In this document: piece after piece, positions 1-5,743 of the stretch
How positions within the stretch are numbered: the first letter of the stretch is position 1
Layout: the number at the start of each line of letters is the position of its first letter
From: SIG588 sp045654545
GTDB lineage: Bacteria; Bacillota; Clostridia; Oscillospirales; Acutalibacteraceae
Assembly (NCBI GenBank): GCA_045654545.1
Contig: JAZONO010000060.1
Location: 1-12,291 of the forward strand
Direction of reading: 5' to 3'
Length of the DNA: 12,291 nucleotides
Translations under genes and position numbers: made by a program
Notes under the pieces: model-generated
The model's input: the letters and a program-made list of their open reading frames with translations, nothing else
Databases searched by the model: none
Told to the model about the DNA's origin: nothing

Positions 1-8
1 ATTTCACT

Positions 9-66
9 ACCCCTCAGTCAAAGCCTATGGCTTTGACAGCTCCCCTGACAAGGGGAGCCAAGGGGT
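9..66. repeat. Multi-hairpin intergenic repeat
   Basis: Two perfect adjacent hairpins are visible: a 9-bp stem (17-25 with 29-37, loop TAT) and an 8-bp stem (39-46 with 51-58, loop GACA). An outer 6-bp helix, ACCCCT (9-14) with AGGGGT (61-66), could close both, giving a three-way-junction fold. It lies downstream of comF and contains no plausible gene. From memory, cassettes of this form (paired hairpins closed by CCCCT/AGGGG) are common between genes in gut Oscillospiraceae genomes, but I cannot verify that here. A role as a miniature mobile repeat or a transcript-end structure is inference. Confidence 0.6.
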
Positions 67-69
67 CAC

Positions 70-89
70 AGCCGCTTTCCAAGTGGCGT
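70..89. repeat. Imperfect hairpin next to the left-edge repeat
   Basis: GCCGCTT (70-76) can pair with AAGTGGC (80-86) through one G-T wobble around a TCC loop. The flanking CAC (66-68) and GTG (87-89) could extend the stem past a bulged A. It is a weaker structure than its neighbours and may be part of the same composite repeat. No function is assigned. Confidence 0.3.
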
Positions 90-109
90 GAATATCCACA
101 AAACGCACA

Positions 110-141
110 GAGAGGATGTATCTTCAACGATACATCCTCTC
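110..141. repeat. Perfect 13-bp hairpin, possible comF transcript end
   Basis: GAGAGGATGTATC (110-122) and GATACATCCTCTC (129-141) form a perfect 13-bp stem around a 6-nt loop. It lies about 40 bp beyond the comF stop codon. Read on the minus strand it is followed by TGTGCGTTTTGTG, which is only weakly U-rich, so it is not a canonical intrinsic terminator. It could stabilise the 3' end of the recD2-comF transcript or belong to the dispersed repeat at 9-66. Confidence 0.5.
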
Positions 142-159
142 CAATTTTGTCCCTAATCC

Positions 160-179
160 CACCCACCCTACGGTGGGTG
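160..179 (-). terminator. Weak terminator-like hairpin just after comF
   Basis: CACCCACC (160-167) pairs with GGTGGGTG (172-179) around a 4-nt loop, directly after the comF stop codon. The stem is GC-rich but no T-tract follows on the minus strand (the next bases are GGGATTAGGG). Intrinsic termination is therefore uncertain. It may act together with the stronger hairpin at 110-141. Confidence 0.35.
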
Positions 180-180
180 C

Positions 181-888
181 TTATCTCTCTTTATCCGTTT
201 TTCGTGCGGCCGCTACCGTGGCGGCATACACCGCTTCGGCGCCGTAGATCTTCAACATCTTGGCGCATTCATCCAACGTGGCTCCCGTTGTCACCACGTC
301 ATCGATCAAAAGAAACGTCTTTCCTTCGAGTGTTTCTTCGGTCACGTCAAACACACCCAGCAGGTTACCGCCGCGCTCTTCAGCGGTCAAACTCTTTTGC
401 GGCGCGGTTTCATAGATTTTGCGCAGATACGGCAGACAGGGCAACGACAAGCGGCGTGCCACCGCACGGGCGATCAACTCGCCCGGGTTGTATCCCCGTC
501 GTCTGAAACTGCGCCGCGTGACGGGGACAAACACCACACCGTCAAAGGTGAGTTCGTCGTAATGCTGTTGCACCGTGTCCGCCAGCGTATCGGCAAAGTA
601 AGCGACCGCCAACGGGTCACCGCTCTCTTTCATCCGCAAGACAGCACGGGCGGCCGCACCGTCGTAATACCACGAAGCCACCACCCGTTCGTAATGGCGG
701 CGACGACGGCGGCATTCGCACCACGCCTTTTCCAATCCGCAACGCGGACAAACAGGCACGCCGATCACGGGCCAATCCGCACGACAGGTGTCGCACACAC
801 CTTCACTCGGCAAGATCACCTCACCGCATGCCGCACACCGCTCGGGAAACAGCACCGCCGCCAAGCGGCGCCACACCGTCACGCCCAT
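181..888 (-). CDS. comF: ComF family amidophosphoribosyltransferase-like protein
   Basis: This 235-aa protein has the usual ComF layout. An N-terminal zinc-ribbon-like region carries four Cys pairs (C18/C21, C32/C35, C47/C50, C57/C59). A type I phosphoribosyltransferase domain follows, with the PRPP-binding signature LLIDDVVTTGATL at about 193-205. In naturally competent bacteria, ComF acts with the ComFA helicase during internalisation of transforming ssDNA. Outside competent species its role is unsettled, and no comFA is visible here. The ATG at 888 lies inside the 3' end of recD2 (10-nt overlap) and is preceded by GAGGTG, so the two genes are translationally coupled and share a promoter. 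The family call is firm; an active role in DNA uptake is not shown by the sequence. Confidence 0.92.
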   Translation of the reverse strand: MGVTVWRRLAAVLFPERCAACGEVILPSEGVCDTCRADWPVIGVPVCPRCGLEKAWCECRRRRRHYERVVASWYYDGAAARAVLRMKESGDPLAVAYFADTLADTVQQHYDELTFDGVVFVPVTRRSFRRRGYNPGELIARAVARRLSLPCLPYLRKIYETAPQKSLTAEERGGNLLGVFDVTEETLEGKTFLLIDDVVTTGATLDECAKMLKIYGAEAVYAATVAAARKTDKER

Positions 889-3101
889 GGCACGGTCACC
901 TCGGTTTGTGTGAGAAAACGGCGCAGACCCGTGTAGCGCAAAGTCTTGCGGTCGTTTTCCACCATGCGCCGTACCGTTTCACTGCTGCCCACCAAAATGA
1001 GCAACGATTTGGCACGGGTCACGGCGGTATACAACAGGTTGCGATAGGTCAGTTGCGGCACACCCGAAAACACAGGCATCACCACCGCATCAAATTCACT
1101 ACCCTGACTTTTATGCACCGTCACGGCATACGCCGGTTCCAAATCCGCCGCATCCTTGCGGTTATACAACGCCTCGCGGTCCTCATACCGTACGGTGAGC
1201 GTACCTTCGTTCACATCTACTGCGGTCAGAATCCCAATGTCGCCGTTAAACACACCCGATGCCATCTCACCATCGTCACGTGTCCACGGAATGTCGTAAT
1301 TGTTCTTGACCTGCATCACCTTATCCCCTTCACGCAGGGTGACCCCTTCGATCACGATTTCGCGTTTGTCGTCAGAGGGTGGATTGAGAAGCCCTTGCAA
1401 CCCAGCATTGAGTTCCCCCGTGCCGAGCATCCCTTTGCGACCGGGACAAAGCACTTGGATGTTCTCCCAAATGGTGTACCCGTATTTTGTGGGCAAACGG
1501 CGCGCGCACAGATCGAGTATGGTTTCGGTAGTGTCAAGAGCGGTTGGTCGGGACAGAAAGAAAAAATCCCCTTCCCGTTCGGTGAGCGAGGGCATTTCGC
1601 CGCGCACAATGCAGTGCGCATTTTGCACGATGCGGCTTTCCATTGCTTGGCGAAACACCTCGGTCAACTGCACCACGGGCAACACGTCCCCGGCAATCAG
1701 ATCCTGCAACACACACCCGGCCCCCACGGCAGGCAACTGGTCGGCATCCCCCACCAGTACCAAACGGCAACCGCTTTTGAGTGCACGCAAGGTGCTTTCG
1801 AACAGCGGCACGTCCACCATCGACAATTCATCAATCACCAGCGCATCCACGTCCAGCGGATCACGCTCGTTGCGTTGAAACACGGGTTGATCGTCCTCAC
1901 TCCATTGCACTTCCAACAAGCGGTGCAACGTCTTGGCATCGCGCCCCGTGAGCTCCCCGATGCGTTTGGCGGCACGCCCTGTTGGCGCCGCCACCGCCAC
2001 CTCCTGCCCCATTTGTTCCAACAGGGTAATGATGGCTTTGAGCACGGTGGTTTTCCCCGTGCCCGGACCGCCCGTTAAGATGAGCGATCCACGGGCGATC
2101 GCGTGGCGAATGGCTTGCCGCTGTTTGGCTTCATAGGTAATGCCGTAGCGTTTTTCCAATTTGTCAATACGCTCGTCTGCACCGCTGTCGGTTTCTTGCG
2201 GGAAGGAGGACATAAGCCGCATACGGGCGGCGATGTACCGCTCGGCACGGTGATAATGCGGAAGGAATAAGAAACGGGTTTCCTCAAACCTTTCCTCTTT
2301 CAACTCGCGTTGCAACACCAAGGTCTCCACCGCATCGCACACCGCGTCTTCTGCCACACCGAGCAGACCGGCGGTCACCGCCGTTAATTTATCAAACGGC
2401 AAGCAGGTGTGTCCGTTGCCGCTATTGTGGCGCAACACATACAACACCCCTGCCGCCACACGGCGTGCATCCTCTGCCGCAATGTCCATACGGGCGGCGA
2501 TCTCATTCACCCGTTCAAACCCGATGAAGAGGGTGGGATCACACAGGTTATAGGGATTTTCACGGATCTTTTCCACCGTGGCAGAACCCCATTTTTTGTA
2601 GCAGCGCATCGCTTCGTTGGCGGTAAGCCCGTAGGAAGAAAATGCAAGAATTACCTCGCGCAGACCAAACTGTGCCGCAAACTCCTTGCCGATGGCTGCG
2701 GCACGGGTGGCGGTGATGCCGCGAATTTCCTTGAGCCGCATCGGCTCTTGCTCCAAAATGCGCACCGTGTCCTCGCCAAACTTCTTCACAATGGCGGCGG
2801 CGGTGGCAACCCCCACCCCTTTGATCACGCCCGAAGACAAATAGCGAAGCACCCCGTCCGCATCCTGCGGCAGGGAGTGCTCGTAGCGGTCCGCGCGAAA
2901 CTGCACGCCGAACGACGGGTGATCCACCCAATCCCCTTGCAGTTTCACCGTTTCACCGGTCTGCACATCCGGCATAACGCCCACCACTTTATGTAAACCG
3001 CCGGCGGCGCTGACGTCCAGCACCGTCCAACCGTTCTGACCGTTGCGGAACACCACCCGTTCCACGGTCCCTTCCATTACACGTTCATTTTGTTCGCTCA
3101 T
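879..3101 (-). CDS. recD2: RecD2/YrrC-type SF1B DNA helicase
   Basis: This is an ATP-dependent 5'-3' DNA helicase of the RecD-like family that works without RecBC and is linked to replication-fork and repair processes. From the start at 3101 the protein is 740 aa, normal for the family. It has an N-terminal OB-like region, tandem helix-hairpin-helix segments (SGVIKGVGVATA near 90-103) and Walker A GGPGTGKT at about 344-351. Further motifs are PTGRAAKRIGE, the Walker B box IDELSMVD near 423-430, VGDADQLPAVG, LTEVFRQA and VHKSQGSEFD near 662-671, ending with LLYTAVTRAK. I chose ATG 3101 (MSEQNERV) because GGTGGA precedes it and the upstream ATG at 3122 would lie only a few nt after the predicted transcription start. 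It heads a recD2-comF transcript and overlaps comF. Confidence 0.95.
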   Translation of the reverse strand: MSEQNERVMEGTVERVVFRNGQNGWTVLDVSAAGGLHKVVGVMPDVQTGETVKLQGDWVDHPSFGVQFRADRYEHSLPQDADGVLRYLSSGVIKGVGVATAAAIVKKFGEDTVRILEQEPMRLKEIRGITATRAAAIGKEFAAQFGLREVILAFSSYGLTANEAMRCYKKWGSATVEKIRENPYNLCDPTLFIGFERVNEIAARMDIAAEDARRVAAGVLYVLRHNSGNGHTCLPFDKLTAVTAGLLGVAEDAVCDAVETLVLQRELKEERFEETRFLFLPHYHRAERYIAARMRLMSSFPQETDSGADERIDKLEKRYGITYEAKQRQAIRHAIARGSLILTGGPGTGKTTVLKAIITLLEQMGQEVAVAAPTGRAAKRIGELTGRDAKTLHRLLEVQWSEDDQPVFQRNERDPLDVDALVIDELSMVDVPLFESTLRALKSGCRLVLVGDADQLPAVGAGCVLQDLIAGDVLPVVQLTEVFRQAMESRIVQNAHCIVRGEMPSLTEREGDFFFLSRPTALDTTETILDLCARRLPTKYGYTIWENIQVLCPGRKGMLGTGELNAGLQGLLNPPSDDKREIVIEGVTLREGDKVMQVKNNYDIPWTRDDGEMASGVFNGDIGILTAVDVNEGTLTVRYEDREALYNRKDAADLEPAYAVTVHKSQGSEFDAVVMPVFSGVPQLTYRNLLYTAVTRAKSLLILVGSSETVRRMVENDRKTLRYTGLRRFLTQTEVTVPWA

Positions 3102-3115
3102 ACATCCACCAATAC

Positions 3116-3129
3116 AGAACATATATTCG
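3116..3129 (-). promoter_or_regulatory. LexA (SOS) box-like palindrome at recD2 start site
   Basis: On the minus strand the sequence is CGAATATATGTTCT. It matches 12 of 14 positions of the Gram-positive LexA-box palindrome CGAACATATGTTCG (general knowledge of the Bacillus-type DinR/LexA box). It begins 5 nt after the -10 hexamer and so covers the likely transcription start, a standard place for a repressor. SOS control of recD2-comF is inference. The motif is short and no lexA gene is in view. Confidence 0.45.
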
Positions 3130-3134
3130 TTTTT

Positions 3135-3162
3135 ATTATATCACATATTTTCCGAATGTAAA
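3135..3162 (-). promoter_or_regulatory. Extended -10 sigma-A-type promoter for recD2-comF
   Basis: On the minus strand TTTACA (-35, 3157-3162) is followed by a 16-nt spacer and TATAAT (-10, 3135-3140). The preceding TGTGA gives the TGn extension next to the -10. The -10 is a perfect consensus match and the -35 matches 5 of 6. Transcription should start near 3128, about 27 nt upstream of the chosen recD2 ATG. The region is AT-rich compared with its surroundings. Confidence 0.8.
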
Positions 3163-3179
3163 CGGTATTTTGCAGATTT

Positions 3180-3497
3180 TCAAAAAAACTGCTCACAAAA
3201 GGTCGAAGCGGTGACACATTCCACACCGCACACCGTGTCGGCCGCCGCATCCAACACCGCACGGGTTTCTGCGTCTGCCCCCACATCCACCGCCACGATC
3301 GGCAAACCACGACGGCGGTGCATCGCCGCCGCGCGCAGGGTGTATTCGGCATCTTCGCAATGTCCGCGAAACACCAATACCATCATACCGCGATCGGGCG
3401 GTAAGCACAACAACCGCTCGACCACGCGGCGCAATCCTTCCATACACCCATACAGCGCGAGCAACAGCACGATCACCGTTCCCACAACATCCCACAT
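3180..3497 (-). CDS. Small single-TM protein, possible GT2-like N-terminal fragment
   Basis: I do not recognise this 105-aa protein as a named family. It starts MWDVVGTVIV with a hydrophobic segment at about residues 4-17. A basic stretch follows (R23, R24, R28), then a soluble tail. The tail contains FRGHCEDAEYTLRAA and, about 20 residues on, IVAVDVGADAETRAVLDAA. That spacing resembles the N-terminal strand-helix-strand of family 2 (GT-A) glycosyltransferases (E-x-x-IR ... IVVDxGSxDET), but the protein is far too short to be a complete enzyme. ATG 3497 is chosen because GGGGAG lies just upstream and translation begins directly at the TM segment; an in-frame upstream ATG would run through the trxA terminator. 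It lies between that terminator and the recD2 promoter, so it is probably its own small unit. No clear promoter is seen. Confidence 0.65.
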   Translation of the reverse strand: MWDVVGTVIVLLLALYGCMEGLRRVVERLLCLPPDRGMMVLVFRGHCEDAEYTLRAAAMHRRRGLPIVAVDVGADAETRAVLDAAADTVCGVECVTASTFCEQFF

Positions 3498-3580
3498 AAC
3501 CCTCTCCCCTTTCTCGCGGCGATCCCTCCGCGCCCGCCCTCGCCGCGTATTCCATACTATGCCGAGGGAAAAAGGGGGTG

Positions 3581-3613
3581 AAAAAAACACTGTGCCATGC
3601 ACAGTGTTTTTTT
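3581..3613 (-). terminator. Intrinsic terminator of trxA (bidirectional form)
   Basis: A perfect 15-bp stem, AAAAAAACACTGTGC (3581-3595) with its complement (3599-3613), surrounds a 3-nt loop. On the minus strand the stem ends in a run of seven Ts, giving a classic Rho-independent terminator one base after the trxA stop codon. The A-run on the other side makes it symmetric. Confidence 0.92.
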
Positions 3614-3614
3614 G

Positions 3615-3932
3615 TTACAGATTTTCTTCCAGCGCGGCGGAAAGATCTTCGAGGGGACGCACGCCGATCAGTTCTTTCACGACCTCGCCGTTTTTGAACA
3701 GCAACAAAGCCGGTATGCTTTGAATGCCGTACTGTGCGGCGGCGGCAGGTTCGTCGTCCACGTTGATCTTCGCCACCGTCAGGCGACCGTCAAACGCCGT
3801 TGCCACACGTTCCAAGATCGGCGCCATCATTTTGCACGGCATACACCAATCGGCATAAAAATCCACCAACAGGGCATCTCCCGTTTGCAAAGCCGCTTCC
3901 AGTTCCGCCGCTGTAATCACATTCACTTCCAT
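3615..3932 (-). CDS. trxA: Thioredoxin, WCMPC active site
   Basis: This 105-aa cytoplasmic thioredoxin is of standard length. It reduces protein disulfides using electrons from thioredoxin reductase. The fold signature is clear: VDFYADWC leads to the redox site W29-C30-M31-P32-C33, KINVDD follows, and the cis-proline is P74 in SIPALLLF. The dipeptide between the cysteines is Met-Pro instead of the usual Gly-Pro. ATG 3932 has AAGGAG upstream with a 7-nt gap. It is followed at once by a strong terminator and preceded within 35 nt by a repeat element, so it is probably monocistronic. I see no convincing promoter in the 35 nt between them, so its promoter may lie in or beyond the repeat. Confidence 0.95.
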   Translation of the reverse strand: MEVNVITAAELEAALQTGDALLVDFYADWCMPCKMMAPILERVATAFDGRLTVAKINVDDEPAAAAQYGIQSIPALLLFKNGEVVKELIGVRPLEDLSAALEENL

Positions 3933-3967
3933 AGGTATTCTCCTTTACGTTAATGTAGGATCGGTTA

Positions 3968-4241
3968 GGGTGAGCAATTAAACCCGAACCCGCCGTAAAG
4001 CGGGATATTTCGGTGTTTTTTGCTTCGTTCGCTCTCGTAAGGCGGAAAGCATTACTTCGCCCGACCGAAACAAAAACCCCTCAAAATCTCCTCGCTTTAC
4101 GGTCACAGATTTTGGAAAGAGCGGATTTTTGTTCAGCCGCGGCAAAAACGCAGCCAATACTGCCGTATTGGCGAGTATTTTAACAATGGATGAGCGAAAA
4201 TCCGCCTTCCCAAAACGGAATTCGGGTTTGACTGCTCACCC
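3968..4241. mobile_element. MITE-like element, copy A (complete)
   Basis: This 274-bp non-coding element starts GGGTGAGCAATTAAACCCGA and ends with a matching inverted end (CGGGTTTGACTGCTCACCC). The outer 22 nt on each side, counting the flanking A/T, pair with only two mismatches. It is flanked by TA on both sides (3966-3967, 4242-4243), as expected for TA-target duplication by IS630/Tc1-mariner-type transposases. Internal palindromes include GCCAATAC-TGCC-GTATTGGC (4153-4172) and CCCGC-N6-GCGGG near the left end. Most of it is closely similar, in inverted orientation, to copy C (11955-12183), with about 15 differences by eye over about 230 aligned bases. It separates trxA from the cysteine operon. 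No transposase is encoded. Confidence 0.8.
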
Positions 4242-4778
4242 TAGCGTTTCCACCACGTGTTCCACCCTGCCGAACAGACTGCCGTTGCACACCAACACGA
4301 GATACACTGCCGCTGCCGCCAACGCCGCGATCACCGCCAATACCCGTTGTGCTTTGGTCAATCGCGAAGAAGCCGCCAGCACCCACGTGCGCACCATAAA
4401 CGGAAACGGCAACACACTGCACAGCCCGATGTTCAAGTTGATGGCCGCATTGGCGGTATCATTGAAATTCTCTTCCGTAATGCCTCCGAAGCGCAAAATG
4501 ATAACCACCGAAAGCACCAACAGCACAAGCCCGATCAAGAGCAAACACCACGTATCCGCGCGATGCTCTTTGTGACGGCGCGTATACCCGATAAAGGAAT
4601 ACACCCCCGTGCCGAGCAAACAGCACGCCACGCAAAACAGCCGCACGCACGAGCCGAGATAGGAGGACACAATATCCTCTGTTACACGAAGCGGCGAGAC
4701 GATCCACACCGCCACCGCCATGATGAGGAGCGCCACGGCAGACCACAAAACGGCTTTACCGCTTTTTGTCACCTTCAC
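4236..4778 (-). CDS. Multi-pass membrane protein of unknown function
   Basis: I cannot name this 180-aa protein. Hydrophobic segments at about 9-29, 42-64, 77-97 and 144-165, with a weaker one near 112-128, predict four or five membrane spans. A basic loop (TRRHKEHR, 66-73) follows the second span, which suggests it faces the cytoplasm. The likely start is GTG at 4778, sharing GTGA with the stop codon of the preceding kinase gene, so translation is coupled. The stop codon (TGA, 4236-4238) lies inside the terminal inverted repeat of mobile element copy A (CTA-GGG-TGA). The insertion therefore defines the C-terminus, and the ancestral protein may have been longer. It is the last gene of the T-box operon. 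A function linked to cysteine or sugar phosphate is not supported by any motif. Confidence 0.75.
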   Translation of the reverse strand: MKVTKSGKAVLWSAVALLIMAVAVWIVSPLRVTEDIVSSYLGSCVRLFCVACCLLGTGVYSFIGYTRRHKEHRADTWCLLLIGLVLLVLSVVIILRFGGITEENFNDTANAAINLNIGLCSVLPFPFMVRTWVLAASSRLTKAQRVLAVIAALAAAAVYLVLVCNGSLFGRVEHVVETLG

Positions 4779-5734
4779 GGGGTTTCCTCCTCTGTCGGCA
4801 ACGCTGTGCGCTCCACGTCCACACGGTCAAGCAAACTGAACGTAAGATCACGCGTGGCAAGTGCCGTGCCGTCCTGCATCACGCATGCACTGCCGCAAGC
4901 GGATGCCAAGCGCACACACTCTTCCATGCCGTATTCCTTCACCACGCCGATCAGGAAACCTGCCAACGCGCTGTCCCCTGCGCCCACGGTGGATTTGGCT
5001 TCCACCGACGGGGCGGTGGCTTTCACCGCCGCGCGATCGTTCACACAGATGAGACCTTTTTCCCCACGGGAAACCAACACGTTTTCCACTCCGGCACGTT
5101 GCAGTTCACGGGCGGCACGAATCACCGCTTCATCCGAATCGTCTTCCACCGGCACAATGCGGCGCAACTCGTGAATGTTGGGTTTAATAAGCCACGGGGA
5201 TACACGGTGGTAATCATCCAGGGTGAGCAGATCGCTGTCCACCACCACGCGACCGCCTGCCTGTTTGACTGCCATCATCAGTTCCACATAGTCGCTGACC
5301 GCCACGTTTTCCGGCAAACTGCCGCTGAAGGTGACGATGTCCCCTTCCTTCATACGGGACTGGATCAACGCCATCAACGCGCTGATCATCATCACCGACA
5401 AAAACGGCCCTTTGCGATTAATCTTCATGGTGTGTTCGTCATAGCGAAGAGTCAGGTTCTCACGCACCGCCCCTTGCACTTTGAGCAGTTCGTAATGGAT
5501 GCTCTCCTGTTCCAAGTATCCCGCAAACTCGGTGCTGTTATCCTCGCCCACCACCGAAAGACACAAATTCGGCAAATTGAAGGTTTGCACCACACGGGAC
5601 ACGTTGATGCCTTTTCCACCGGCTTCGCGTGCTTCTTCCAGCACACGGTTGGTGGCATCGAAATCCAAGCCGTCGGTCCACAAGGTCACGTCGATGGATG
5701 GATTCAAGGTTACGCTAATGATGTTGCAAGGCAT
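4775..5734 (-). CDS. PfkB-family sugar kinase, 1-phosphofructokinase-like
   Basis: This 319-aa kinase has the length and motifs of the FruK/LacC branch of the ribokinase (PfkB) family. They are TLNPSID (9-15), the substrate-lid motif GGKGINVSR (39-47), GSLP (138-141), KPNIHEL (184-190) and GAGDSALAGF (251-260), whose Asp254 is the predicted catalytic base. The likely reaction is ATP-dependent phosphorylation of fructose 1-phosphate or tagatose 6-phosphate. The substrate cannot be fixed from sequence, and no fructose PTS (fruA) or deoR-type regulator is adjacent, which is unusual for a fruK. The start at 5734 has GAGGTGA overlapping the cysS stop codon, with a 9-nt intergenic gap. It is thus read from the cysE-cysS transcript and overlaps the membrane gene downstream. 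Confidence 0.88.
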   Translation of the reverse strand: MPCNIISVTLNPSIDVTLWTDGLDFDATNRVLEEAREAGGKGINVSRVVQTFNLPNLCLSVVGEDNSTEFAGYLEQESIHYELLKVQGAVRENLTLRYDEHTMKINRKGPFLSVMMISALMALIQSRMKEGDIVTFSGSLPENVAVSDYVELMMAVKQAGGRVVVDSDLLTLDDYHRVSPWLIKPNIHELRRIVPVEDDSDEAVIRAARELQRAGVENVLVSRGEKGLICVNDRAAVKATAPSVEAKSTVGAGDSALAGFLIGVVKEYGMEECVRLASACGSACVMQDGTALATRDLTFSLLDRVDVERTALPTEEETP

Positions 5735-5743
5735 ATCTTCACC

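Noticed and set aside
828..2078. 416-aa open frame on the plus strand across recD2.
   Set aside because: It is antisense to a helicase with all its motifs intact. Its His/Arg/Gln-rich, low-complexity composition is typical of a shadow frame in GC-rich DNA.
3102..3122. Upstream in-frame ATG for recD2, adding 7 residues.
   Set aside because: It would be only about 6 nt from the predicted transcription start with no room for a ribosome-binding site. The ATG at 3101 has GGTGGA.
4129..4250. A short reading frame beginning MFSRGKNAANT is open in copy A (plus strand) and copy C (minus strand), with a related segment in copy B.
   Set aside because: Over about 39 codons the two long copies differ at about 5 bases, and about 4 of these change the amino acid. 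That gives no sign of protein-level selection. The frame also runs out of the element into unrelated sequence.
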